Shown here: piece by piece, positions 1 to 5,727 of the stretch
Layout of the letters: each line of letters starts with the position of its first letter
How positions within the stretch are numbered: the stretch's first letter is position 1
DNA from: Chloroflexota bacterium
GTDB taxonomy: Bacteria; Chloroflexota; Chloroflexia; Thermomicrobiales; UBA6265
Length of the DNA: 5,727 nt
Direction of reading: 5' to 3'
NCBI GenBank assembly: GCA_023424355.1
Contig: JAFAEA010000055.1
Span: forward strand, 1 to 5,727
Made by a program: the position numbers and the translations under genes
Notes under the pieces: generated by a model
What the model was told of the DNA's origin: nothing
Seen by the model: only the letters and a program-made list of their open reading frames with translations
The model's database searches: none

Positions 1-14
1 GAGTAGGATAGTCT

Positions 15-33
15 TCGCGCACGACCTGCGCGA
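15..33. repeat. Perfect 7-bp inverted repeat abutting the tRNA-Lys gene
   Basis: TCGCGCA (15-21) and TGCGCGA (27-33) are exact reverse complements around a 5-base spacer, ending one base before the first tRNA base. The stem can be lengthened by pairing GTC (11-13) with GAC (34-36) if T14 is bulged, which would invade the tRNA acceptor strand. No T-run follows, so it is not a typical intrinsic terminator. It could be a processing signal in a longer precursor, the end of an upstream gene, or chance. Confidence 0.45.
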
Positions 34-108
34 GACTCTCTAGCTCAATGGCAGAGCAGTGGACTTTTAATCCATTGGTTCCGGGTTCGAGTCCCGGGGG
101 AGTCACCA
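34..108 (+). tRNA. tRNA-Lys (anticodon TTT), CCA encoded
   Basis: A full cloverleaf can be drawn. The acceptor stem is GACTCTC (34-40) with GGGAGTC (98-104), with one T-G pair. The D stem is GCTC/GAGC (43-46/54-57). The anticodon stem is GTGGA/TCCAT (59-63/71-75) and its loop CTTTTAA carries TTT at 66-68, which reads AAA and AAG lysine codons. The variable loop has 5 bases (76-80). The T stem is CCGGG/CCCGG (81-85/93-97) with loop TTCGAGT. The discriminator base is A105, followed by an encoded CCA (106-108). No mismatch suggests a pseudogene. tRNA 3' ends are common integration sites, and a large lone gene follows 132 bases downstream, but no second copy of this 3' end is present in the window. 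Confidence 0.97.
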
Positions 109-175
109 CCAGAAAATCAATCTGCCACGCCATACCCATCAAATTTCGGGTCAACTCCTTCTGCTCGTGAACAAA

Positions 176-234
176 TCCGCCAGTTCGGGTACATTTACTA
201 AGGAATTGGATTCGAAATCGAACAAACTGGTGGA
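176..234 (+). promoter_or_regulatory. Leader stem that could mask the helicase ribosome binding site
   Basis: TCCGCCAGTT (176-185) can pair with AACTGGTGGA (225-234) over 10 base pairs, nine Watson-Crick and one G-U. The right arm contains GGTGG (229-233), the only Shine-Dalgarno-like stretch at a useful distance (7 bases) from the GTG start at 241, so the fold would hide it. The enclosed 39 bases hold a smaller inverted repeat, TTCGA-AA-TCGAA (211-222), which could instead be a protein-binding site. No convincing -35/-10 promoter is visible between 109 and 175. By a rough estimate, a 10-bp stem allowing G-U pairs is not rare by chance in 130 bases, so the regulatory reading is tentative. Confidence 0.3.
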
Positions 235-240
235 ACTCAC

Positions 241-3111
241 GTGCAGGCGATCACCGATTATCATGCCAAGCTTTTTGCGTATCAACTTACCCAGCGGGTG
301 CAGGGGGATCATGCCGATCGCCTGACGACCTCCATCATGGATTCTTCGGTGGATCTCAACCCCCACCAGGTTGATGCCGCGCTCTTCGCTTTTCAATCTC
401 CGCTCTCAAAAGGCGTGGTTCTGGCCGACGAGGTTGGACTCGGCAAAACCATCGAGGCCGGACTCGTCATCTCCCAGATCTGGGCAGAGCGGGCGAGAAA
501 AATCCTCGTGATTACACCTGCCAGCCTGCGAAAACAGTGGGAAGCCGAACTGCAGGAGAAGTTCCACCTGCCAACAATGATTCTGGAAGGTCCCTCGTTC
601 AACGCGGCCATCAAGGCCAACCGGTTTGCGAATCCGTTTGATCAAAAGAATGAGCGAGTTGTCATCTGCTCGCTGCCATTTGCCGCTTCCAAACCCGACT
701 ATCTGGCAAAGATTCCCTGGGATCTGGTGGTGATCGACGAGGCGCACCATCTTCGCAGTGCACGTGGGGTTCGCCACCGGGCCATCAAGGAATCGATCAG
801 CGCTTCCAAGATGTTGCTGCTCACAGCCACACCGCTGCAGAACAAGTTGGACGAACTTTGGAGCTTGGCATCACTCATCGATGAGCACAGCTTTGGTGAG
901 ATCGCGGCGTTCCGCAAGCGCTACTCTCCGCCACTATCCAATGCCGATTTCGCAAACCTGCGCGAGCGTTTGGCGCCGATGGTGCAGCGAACGCTCCGCA
1001 AACAGGCGAGTGAGTTCATTCAGTTCACCGATCGCAAGCCGATGGTGCAGGAGTTTACTCCAACTCCGGAGGAAATGGAGATCGCGATTGAGGTGCAGGA
1101 GTTTCTCCTCGAAACCTCCTTCGCCATGCCAAAAGGGCAGCAACATCTCATGACCATGATGCTGCAGAAACTCGCGGCGTCCTCCACATTTGCCATCTCC
1201 TCGGCGCTCAGAACCATCGCCAAACGGCTCAAGCGAGAACTCTCCGAACTTCCTCCGCTCGATCTGGATGAGGCGTTTGCGGACGATATCGATGAGTTTG
1301 ACGAGATTCTGGAAGAGTGGGATGTGGATGAAGTGATCCCCGATTCTCCGAGACTCTCGAACAACGAGCGGATTGTGATGCAACGCGAGATCGAGAAAAT
1401 CGAGGCTATGGCCGCGCGTGCCGAGCGCATCAACCACAACGCCAAGATGGACGCGCTCAAACAGGGGTTGCGGCTGGCTTTCGCGAAGTTGAATGAACTT
1501 GGCGCGCCGAGAAAGGCACTCATCTTCACCGAATCTCGCCGCACGCAGGACTACATTCGCCGCGAGCTCGAAAGCGATCCCGAGTTCATGCCCGGACTCA
1601 TGACATTCGATGGCTCGAACAGCGATCGGATGTCCACTGAAATCTACAACCAGTGGCGCCAGCGCCATGCGGGAACGGACAAAGTCACTGGCACCCGATC
1701 CGCCGATGTGCGCGCCGCCCTGGTGGAATACTTCCGCGATGAAGCGCAAATCATGATCGCCACCGAGGCAGCCGCCGAAGGCGTGAACATGCAGTTCTGT
1801 TCGCTCGTGATCAATTACGATCTCCCCTGGAACCCGCAGCGAATCGAACAGCGCATCGGTCGATGCCACCGGTACGGACAAAAGTTCGATGTGGTGGTGC
1901 TGAACTTCCTGAACAAGGAGAATCCGGCCGATCAGCGTGTGTACGAGTTGCTGAACGAGAAGTTCCATCTTTTCGAAGGGGTATTCGGCTCCAGCGATGA
2001 GGTGCTCGGCAGCATCGATTCCGGTATCGATTTCGAGAAGCGAGTGGCCAAAATCTATCGAGAGGCCAGAACCAGGGCGGAAATCGATGCCAGTTTCAAC
2101 CAGATGCAGCTCGATTTCTTCGATGTCATCGAAACCCAGCGCATCAACACCGAACAGAAATTGCTGGAGCACTTCGATGAGAATGTGGCCGAACGGTTCC
2201 GCACCCGTCGATCCCAGCTCGATAGTTCGCTCGATCGCACCGAGCGGATGTTCATGGCGCTCACCAGGCACGAACTGGATGGCGCCGCCAGGTTTATCGA
2301 TGATCGCACCTTCGAGCTGCAATCTCCGCCTGTACATGCTGCGACAGGCATCTATCATCTGGTTGCCCGCAACGGATCGGAGGATCCCAAGGGGCATCTC
2401 TATCGCCTCAGCTCACCGCTGGCCGAGCATCTTCTCGAACAGGCTCGCAGCCGCAATCTCTCTCCCGGGCACGTGGAGCTGGATCTCACGGGGTACGGTC
2501 GGCGATTATCCAGCCTGGAAAGTTTGCCGGTAAAATCCGGATGGCTCTCCGCAAGTTATCTGCAAATCGTGATGGACGCCGGCAGCGAGGATCACAAGCT
2601 GCTCCACGCGGTGACGGATACCGGTACTGTGCTCGATGAGGGTCAGGTGCAAGATTTGCTCCGCATCGGTGCGAAATCGGCGGGCGAGGTACAGGTTCCG
2701 GATGATGTTCAGCAACAATTGCACTCCGGTATCGATGACGAAAAGGTGCTGGTGATTGAAGCGCTGGACAAGCGCATCGATGAATGGCTTGAGCAGGAAA
2801 CAGCCAAACTCGACGACTGGACCAAGGACCGCGTCACCAATATCGAGTTGGAGATTGAGAAGGTGGAGAGGGAGATCGATCAACTCGAGCGCGAGCTCCG
2901 ACTTCGCGGCGGTAGCCAAAAAGAGAAACACGCGCTGCGCATGGAAATCGCCAGAAAGAAGGAGCACTCGTACGATCTGGAGGACCGCAACCGCCAGAAG
3001 CGCCGCGAAATCCGCGACGCCCGCAGCGAACTGCTGGACCAGGCGTATGAACGCATCCACAAGGAAAGCACGCAAACACCGCTCTTCACGTTCCGTTGGA
3101 CGATGACCTGA
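241..3111 (+). CDS. SNF2/RapA-type DEAH-box ATPase (helicase-like), 956 aa
   Basis: This is a superfamily-2 double-stranded nucleic acid translocase with both motor lobes intact. Visible motifs are LNPHQVDAAL (Q-motif region, about 39-48), Walker A DEVGLGKT (63-70), motif Ia ITPASLRKQW (91-100), Walker B DEAH (166-169), motif III TATPLQN (195-201), motif IV ALIFTESR (426-433), motif V IATEAAAEGVN (506-516) and motif VI QRIEQRIGRCHRYGQ (533-547). An acidic stretch lies between the lobes (about 340-368), and residues about 835-935 are charged heptad-like coiled coil. The C-terminal 400 residues match no catalytic domain I recognise. GTG at 241 is chosen because the family N-terminus (DYHAKLFAYQLT) follows at once and no better start lies after the in-frame stop at 199-201. 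Relatives include RapA/HepA, which recycles RNA polymerase, and defence motors such as DrmD (DISARM) and ZorD (Zorya). The family is sure; the role is open because no partner gene is present. The gene converges on the phosphonate operon. Confidence 0.93.
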   Translation: MQAITDYHAKLFAYQLTQRVQGDHADRLTTSIMDSSVDLNPHQVDAALFAFQSPLSKGVVLADEVGLGKTIEAGLVISQIWAERARKILVITPASLRKQWEAELQEKFHLPTMILEGPSFNAAIKANRFANPFDQKNERVVICSLPFAASKPDYLAKIPWDLVVIDEAHHLRSARGVRHRAIKESISASKMLLLTATPLQNKLDELWSLASLIDEHSFGEIAAFRKRYSPPLSNADFANLRERLAPMVQRTLRKQASEFIQFTDRKPMVQEFTPTPEEMEIAIEVQEFLLETSFAMPKGQQHLMTMMLQKLAASSTFAISSALRTIAKRLKRELSELPPLDLDEAFADDIDEFDEILEEWDVDEVIPDSPRLSNNERIVMQREIEKIEAMAARAERINHNAKMDALKQGLRLAFAKLNELGAPRKALIFTESRRTQDYIRRELESDPEFMPGLMTFDGSNSDRMSTEIYNQWRQRHAGTDKVTGTRSADVRAALVEYFRDEAQIMIATEAAAEGVNMQFCSLVINYDLPWNPQRIEQRIGRCHRYGQKFDVVVLNFLNKENPADQRVYELLNEKFHLFEGVFGSSDEVLGSIDSGIDFEKRVAKIYREARTRAEIDASFNQMQLDFFDVIETQRINTEQKLLEHFDENVAERFRTRRSQLDSSLDRTERMFMALTRHELDGAARFIDDRTFELQSPPVHAATGIYHLVARNGSEDPKGHLYRLSSPLAEHLLEQARSRNLSPGHVELDLTGYGRRLSSLESLPVKSGWLSASYLQIVMDAGSEDHKLLHAVTDTGTVLDEGQVQDLLRIGAKSAGEVQVPDDVQQQLHSGIDDEKVLVIEALDKRIDEWLEQETAKLDDWTKDRVTNIELEIEKVEREIDQLERELRLRGGSQKEKHALRMEIARKKEHSYDLEDRNRQKRREIRDARSELLDQAYERIHKESTQTPLFTFRWTMT

Positions 3112-3177
3112 CCACTACACACGTAGACCCGAATATCGCCGCCCCGATCGATTCGTCATCAGGTAGGGCGCGGACCT

Positions 3178-3223
3178 CCGCATCACCGGGCGACCACTCT
3201 TGGTGGTGACCATCGCGATGCGG
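3178..3223. repeat. Nested inverted repeats in the convergent intergenic gap
   Basis: CCGCATC (3178-3184) pairs exactly with GATGCGG (3217-3223). Inside it, ACCAC (3193-3197) pairs with GTGGT (3203-3207) around a 5-base loop. The right side also contains a 10-base perfect palindrome, CATCGCGATG (3211-3220). It is the first member of a series of inverted repeats that fills most of the 284-base gap between the helicase stop and the end of the phosphonate operon. Confidence 0.5.
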
Positions 3224-3228
3224 TGTAG

Positions 3229-3243
3229 TCCCCCCGGCGGGGA
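3229..3243. repeat. Small GC hairpin, 5-bp stem
   Basis: TCCCC (3229-3233) and GGGGA (3239-3243) are reverse complements around CCGGC. It lies 3 bases to the left of the 14-bp hairpin at 3247-3280. On the minus strand the two would form tandem hairpins shortly after the last phosphonate gene. No T-run follows on either strand. Confidence 0.4.
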
Positions 3244-3246
3244 ACC

Positions 3247-3280
3247 AATTCCGAATGGCGGAATCTCGCCATTCGGAATT
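3247..3280. repeat. Perfect 14-bp inverted repeat with 6-base loop
   Basis: AATTCCGAATGGCG (3247-3260) and CGCCATTCGGAATT (3267-3280) are exact reverse complements around GAATCT. An exact 14-bp stem with a short loop is very unlikely by chance in a gap of this size. It sits between two convergent transcription units, which suits a bidirectional transcription or RNA-decay barrier, but there is no T-run on either side, so it is not a canonical intrinsic terminator. Other readings are a REP-like or miniature mobile element unit, or a site bound by a dimeric protein. Confidence 0.8.
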
Positions 3281-3287
3281 CGATCCT

Positions 3288-3365
3288 CAACCCGGGGATA
3301 AGGGCTCGCTAACGCTTCTCGCTGCGCTCGGCCGCCTTCGGCACCCCGGGCCTACGTCTGGGTTG
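3288..3365. repeat. Nested inverted repeats around a GC-rich repeat-like core
   Basis: CAACCC (3288-3293) pairs with GGGTTG (3360-3365). The overlapping CCCGGGG (3291-3297) pairs with CCCCGGG (3344-3350), so only one arrangement can form fully at a time. The core contains the hairpin GCCG-CCTT-CGGC (3331-3342) and the related words CTCGCT and GCGCTCG. Its wording resembles dispersed intergenic repeats of bacterial genomes more than a coding sequence. It ends about 30 bases before the stop codon of the 2H phosphoesterase gene, so on the minus strand it is the first structure in that operon's 3' untranslated region. The bases from 3112 to 3177 show nothing beyond a 4-bp hairpin (CTAC/GTAG, 3115-3126). 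Confidence 0.45.
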
Positions 3366-3395
3366 TGTGGTGGCGGACTAGGTCTCCGTCGCCGG

Positions 3396-3917
3396 TCAGG
3401 GGCCCCACCGCCCAACTTCCTGGTACACCCCATCCCGCAGCTCCAGCCAGAGCAGCGTATCGACGGTCCAGGGTGCGAAGAGATTCAATTCCCCAACCGC
3501 TGCATCAATCATCGACTCATCGGCTTTCGATCCATACCGCACCACGGTGACGTGCCAATCCCACTCGGTGCGTTGTTCCGGGAACTGATAGTGGGTGCCA
3601 TCGAACAACCGCGCTCTTGCGGCATCGAGTTCGTCCGTATCGCTCACCTGCACATATCGCGTGCGATCCGGATTGGCGAACACGTGCACATCGTTGAGGC
3701 GGACGGTTACCGGCGCCGGAAATGCGTGGCGGATTTGCCGCTCCACCGCGTCCAGATCGGCATCTTCGAAAATGGCCCAGTACATCATGGTGGCGTGGGG
3801 TGGCAGGCGCCTGGCCTGCTGCGGATCGTGCTGTTCTCGCCACGCCTGGATGCGATCCCCAATCTCGCCTGTCACGGGTGCGACGATCACGCGTCGACCA
3901 TCCTGAGAGCTGGTCAT
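3396..3917 (-). CDS. 2H phosphoesterase (2'-5' RNA ligase/cyclic phosphodiesterase superfamily), 173 aa, in the phosphonate operon
   Basis: The protein has the two signature HxT motifs of the 2H superfamily: PPHATMMY with H41 and T43, and WDWHVTVVRYG with H122 and T124, about 80 residues apart as expected. The length is typical for a stand-alone bacterial member. Known members open cyclic phosphates or join 2'-5' RNA ends; eukaryotic CPDases open ADP-ribose 1'',2''-cyclic phosphate. The ATG start overlaps the stop of the preceding acyltransferase gene (ATGA, 3914-3917), and GGAGA lies 6 bases upstream, so translation is probably coupled. As the third gene of a phn operon it may act on the 5-phosphoribosyl 1,2-cyclic phosphate left by C-P lyase, replacing PhnP; this is inference. 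Another 2H family (DUF1045) is already known as a phosphonate-operon protein. There is no signal peptide, so it is likely cytoplasmic. Confidence 0.88.
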   Translation of the reverse strand: MTSSQDGRRVIVAPVTGEIGDRIQAWREQHDPQQARRLPPHATMMYWAIFEDADLDAVERQIRHAFPAPVTVRLNDVHVFANPDRTRYVQVSDTDELDAARARLFDGTHYQFPEQRTEWDWHVTVVRYGSKADESMIDAAVGELNLFAPWTVDTLLWLELRDGVYQEVGRWGP

Positions 3918-4534
3918 TGCGTATCTCCGTACTTCGCGATAAATGCTTCCAGATCGTTCAACTCGTCAAATCGCTCCTCGAGCTGTTCGCGACTCCAATC
4001 CCACCAGGCAATTCGCTGCAGCTGCGCGGCCACATCGGCCGGGAATCGCTCCCGAATCACCTTCGCCGGCACGCCGCCGACAATGGTATATGGGGCAACA
4101 TCCTTCGTCACCACGGCCTGCGAGCCGATGATGGCACCATCGCCCACGGTGACTCCCGGCATCACAATGGCAGCGTGTCCGATCCAGACATCGTTGCCGA
4201 TGGTGACGTGGTGATCGCGTCGCCACTGGAAGAATTCGGAATCGTCCTCGCCAAAGCCGAACATCTTGCGTCGGTAGGTCATGTGATGCTGGGTCACGCG
4301 CCACATGGGGTGATTACCCGGATTGATGCGCACATGTGAGGCGATGCTGCAGAATTTGCCGATGGTGGCATAGGCCACCTGGCCATCGCCGGCGAAGTAG
4401 GTGTAATCACCGATGGTGCTCTCGTTGATGCTGGTGTTCTTGCCGATATCGGTCCACTCGCCGAGCTGGCTGTCGTGGATTTTGGCGGTTTCGTGGATTG
4501 TCGGCTCTACACCAAGCATTTTGTCGGTACTCAC
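3914..4534 (-). CDS. Phosphonate-operon hexapeptide-repeat acyltransferase (left-handed beta-helix), 206 aa
   Basis: The chain shows imperfect hexapeptide turns, for example AKIHDSQLGEWTDIGKNTSI (17-36), YATIGKFCSIASHVRI (55-70) and VTIGNDVWIGHAAIVMPGVTVGDGAIIG in overlapping units (110-137), ending in VGGVPAKVIR (152-161) and an alpha-helical tail with WWDW (177-180). NPGNHP (71-76) places a histidine (H75) where the Vat/xenobiotic acetyltransferase (XAT) group has its catalytic base. It therefore probably transfers an acetyl group from acetyl-CoA as a trimer. Neighbouring phnM and overall form match the hexapeptide transferases found in phn operons (the group modelled as TIGR03308); its acceptor is not known from the sequence, an aminophosphonate being one possibility by analogy with PhnO. 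The GTG start at 4534 is preferred over ATG at codon 6 because AGGAG lies 9 bases upstream. It begins 4 bases after phnM and overlaps the next gene by 4. Confidence 0.9.
   Translation of the reverse strand: MSTDKMLGVEPTIHETAKIHDSQLGEWTDIGKNTSINESTIGDYTYFAGDGQVAYATIGKFCSIASHVRINPGNHPMWRVTQHHMTYRRKMFGFGEDDSEFFQWRRDHHVTIGNDVWIGHAAIVMPGVTVGDGAIIGSQAVVTKDVAPYTIVGGVPAKVIRERFPADVAAQLQRIAWWDWSREQLEERFDELNDLEAFIAKYGDTQ
3924..3928 (-). promoter_or_regulatory. Ribosome binding site of the 2H phosphoesterase gene
   Basis: GGAGA on the minus strand, 6 bases before the ATG at 3917, lies inside the last codons of the upstream acyltransferase gene. Together with the ATGA stop-start overlap it supports the 3917 start and translational coupling. 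Confidence 0.75.
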
Positions 4535-4538
4535 GGCA

Positions 4539-5727
4539 CTACACTCCTGCTGTTACTGGCGAACGTGAATCGATTTGGGCACCGGATTCCCGACTAATCA
4601 TCGCTCCGGCAAAGTGGAAGGCCTGCTTGCCTCCCACAATGGTGGTTTCGCAGTGCGGCCAACCGGCGTCGTCCACGCGAACGATGCAGAGATCGCCCAG
4701 CTTGCCGATCTCGAGGGTGCCGCGATCATCCATGCCAACGGCCTTCGCCGGATTGGCGGTGAGCATCCGCACGGCCGCCGGCAACTCCAGCGCGCCCTCG
4801 GAAACGAGATGCCATGCCGCCGGCAACAGACTCGGGCTGTGGTAATCACTGCAAATGATATCCGCCAAACCTTCGTTCACCAGATCGATCGCATCCTGAT
4901 TGCCGCTTTGGCTGCCTCCACGCACGATATTCGGCGCGCCAACAACGATCAGCAGATTCTTCGATCGGGCGTGACGAGCCGCCTCGAAGGTGACCGGGAA
5001 CTCGGCCACAGTCGCGCCGAGGAGGAGTTGCTCATCGACCTTCTCGATCGAATCGTCATCGTGCGTGGCCAGTCTGATATCGGTGGTGGCCATCACTTCG
5101 CCGACCTTGCGATAAAACGCCGGCACGGTCTCGGTATCAGTCATCGCCTGGCGCATGCGCTCGCGGTACCATTCCGGATCCGTTTTGGTGCCGTTGCGCT
5201 GCTCCGCGTGCTCGTGGGCAATGCGGATCAACCGATCCACATCGCGATATTGCCCCTGACCCGGGGTGTGATCGTTCAACGAGGCAAAGCCGAACCGTGC
5301 ATTGAGCAGGGTGGGCAATGCCTGATCGATAGAGGATTCCGTGCGCACATCCAGCCGATGCTGAATGTGATGCCGCACACCGTGCGAGGGATCATCCTCG
5401 AACTGCTGCAGATAGGCAGCCTTGTGGCGGGCATCGGCGATGGTGCGACCTTTCTCGATTTTGTCCTGAAAAGAGATGGAGTGAAACTCTGTGGTGACTC
5501 CGGAAGCAGCGAGCCGACGTTCCATATTGCCGAGGGCAAAGTGGATGGGCATATTCGCCTTGGCGCGCGGATTGATCTCGTGTTCGAGATTATCGTTGTG
5601 GGTATCGATAATTCCCGGCATCACATACGCGCCCCGAGCATCCAGTACCTGGCCATCGCCGCCAACACCATCATCGATCGCGGTGATGATGCCATCGGTG
5701 ATCTGTATGCGCGCATTCTCCACGATC
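4539..5727 (-). CDS. phnM: PhnM, alpha-D-ribose 1-methylphosphonate 5-triphosphate diphosphatase (5' end beyond the window)
   Basis: This is an amidohydrolase-fold metalloenzyme that cleaves pyrophosphate from ribose 1-phosphonate 5-triphosphate, giving the 5-phosphate that C-P lyase (PhnJ) attacks. Counting from the in-frame GTG at 5723, visible motifs are DTHNDNLEHEINPR (40-53; the PhnM form of the metal motif, HxD instead of HxH), LNDHTPGQGQ (149-158), THDDD (220-224), EFP (241-243), GAPNIVRGGSQSGN (262-275) and SDYHSPS (292-298), with the catalytic aspartate likely D293. The 394 residues match the usual size of about 380. The frame stays open to the window edge, and the sequence before VENARIQITDG lacks the expected first beta strand, so the true start is probably a little upstream of 5727. 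The remaining phn genes should lie further right. The stop (TAG, 4539-4541) is 4 bases from the next start. Confidence 0.95.
   Translation of the reverse strand, partial: IVENARIQITDGIITAIDDGVGGDGQVLDARGAYVMPGIIDTHNDNLEHEINPRAKANMPIHFALGNMERRLAASGVTTEFHSISFQDKIEKGRTIADARHKAAYLQQFEDDPSHGVRHHIQHRLDVRTESSIDQALPTLLNARFGFASLNDHTPGQGQYRDVDRLIRIAHEHAEQRNGTKTDPEWYRERMRQAMTDTETVPAFYRKVGEVMATTDIRLATHDDDSIEKVDEQLLLGATVAEFPVTFEAARHARSKNLLIVVGAPNIVRGGSQSGNQDAIDLVNEGLADIICSDYHSPSLLPAAWHLVSEGALELPAAVRMLTANPAKAVGMDDRGTLEIGKLGDLCIVRVDDAGWPHCETTIVGGKQAFHFAGAMISRESGAQIDSRSPVTAGV
4544..4548 (-). promoter_or_regulatory. Ribosome binding site of the hexapeptide acyltransferase
   Basis: AGGAG on the minus strand, 9 bases before the GTG at 4534, lies within the last sense codons of phnM. 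It decides for GTG at 4534 over the internal ATG at 4519, which has no such site in front of it. Confidence 0.75.

Noticed and set aside
145..190. Direct repeat TTCGGGT (145-151 and 184-190) as an operator pair
   Set aside because: Seven bases is too short to be meaningful here, and there is no recognisable promoter to which it could be related.
109..240. A sigma-70 promoter for the helicase gene
   Set aside because: No pair of -35 and -10 boxes with acceptable spacing could be defended; the gene may use read-through from the tRNA or a promoter not recognisable by eye.
934..2397. Long open frame of 487 codons on the minus strand inside the helicase gene
   Set aside because: It is fully antisense to a well-conserved SNF2 motor domain, its translation shows no recognisable domain, and it arises from the codon bias of the real gene.
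3278..3300. Possible second attachment site related to the tRNA-Lys 3' end
   Set aside because: TTCGA and CCCGGGG occur in both places but with different spacing and no longer identity; a real attachment repeat should share a continuous stretch with the tRNA end.
3255..4214. 319-codon plus-strand frame across the intergenic repeats and two phosphonate genes
   Set aside because: It starts inside the 14-bp hairpin, runs antisense to two genes with clear family motifs, and its product is low in recognisable structure.
1..5727. CRISPR array, insertion sequence or transposase
   Set aside because: No regularly spaced repeats and no transposase or recombinase motifs were found on either strand.

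Overview
The window is bacterial chromosomal DNA of moderately high GC (about 55% by eye, with no obvious shift between its two halves). It is gene-dense, with Shine-Dalgarno sites and GTG as well as ATG starts. Nothing in it fixes the taxon. The phosphonate genes look like those of soil or environmental bacteria, possibly Chloroflexota or Actinomycetota, but that is only an impression.

Left part (1-3111, + strand): a complete tRNA-Lys with anticodon TTT and an encoded CCA end (34-108) is followed, after a 132-base leader, by one large gene (241-3111). The gene encodes a 956-residue SNF2/RapA-type DEAH ATPase with all helicase motifs intact, an acidic insertion between the motor lobes and a long C-terminal coiled coil. 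Proteins of this type serve as RNA-polymerase recyclers (RapA/HepA) or as motor subunits of defence systems (for example DrmD of DISARM, ZorD of Zorya). No partner gene is visible here. The mRNA leader can form a stem that would cover the weak ribosome binding site of the GTG start.

Middle (3112-3395): a 284-base gene-free gap between convergent genes. From about 3178 to 3365 it is a chain of inverted repeats, including a perfect 14-bp stem with a 6-base loop (3247-3280). It may be a bidirectional transcription barrier, a dispersed palindromic element or a structured RNA.

Right part (3396-5727, - strand): the tail end of a phosphonate-degradation (C-P lyase) operon, read right to left. It holds phnM (cut by the window edge at its 5' end), a left-handed beta-helix acyltransferase of the phn-associated type, and a 2H phosphoesterase. 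The genes are tightly packed (4-base gap, then a 4-base ATGA overlap), so they are almost certainly co-transcribed. PhnM removes pyrophosphate from ribose 1-phosphonate 5-triphosphate; C-P lyase, presumably encoded upstream beyond the edge, then yields a ribose 1,2-cyclic phosphate. The 2H phosphoesterase is a good candidate for the enzyme that opens this cyclic phosphate, the job normally done by PhnP.

The main leads are the possible PhnP replacement, the lone tRNA-adjacent SNF2 motor and the palindrome chain. No clearly new multi-gene system can be demonstrated from this window alone.
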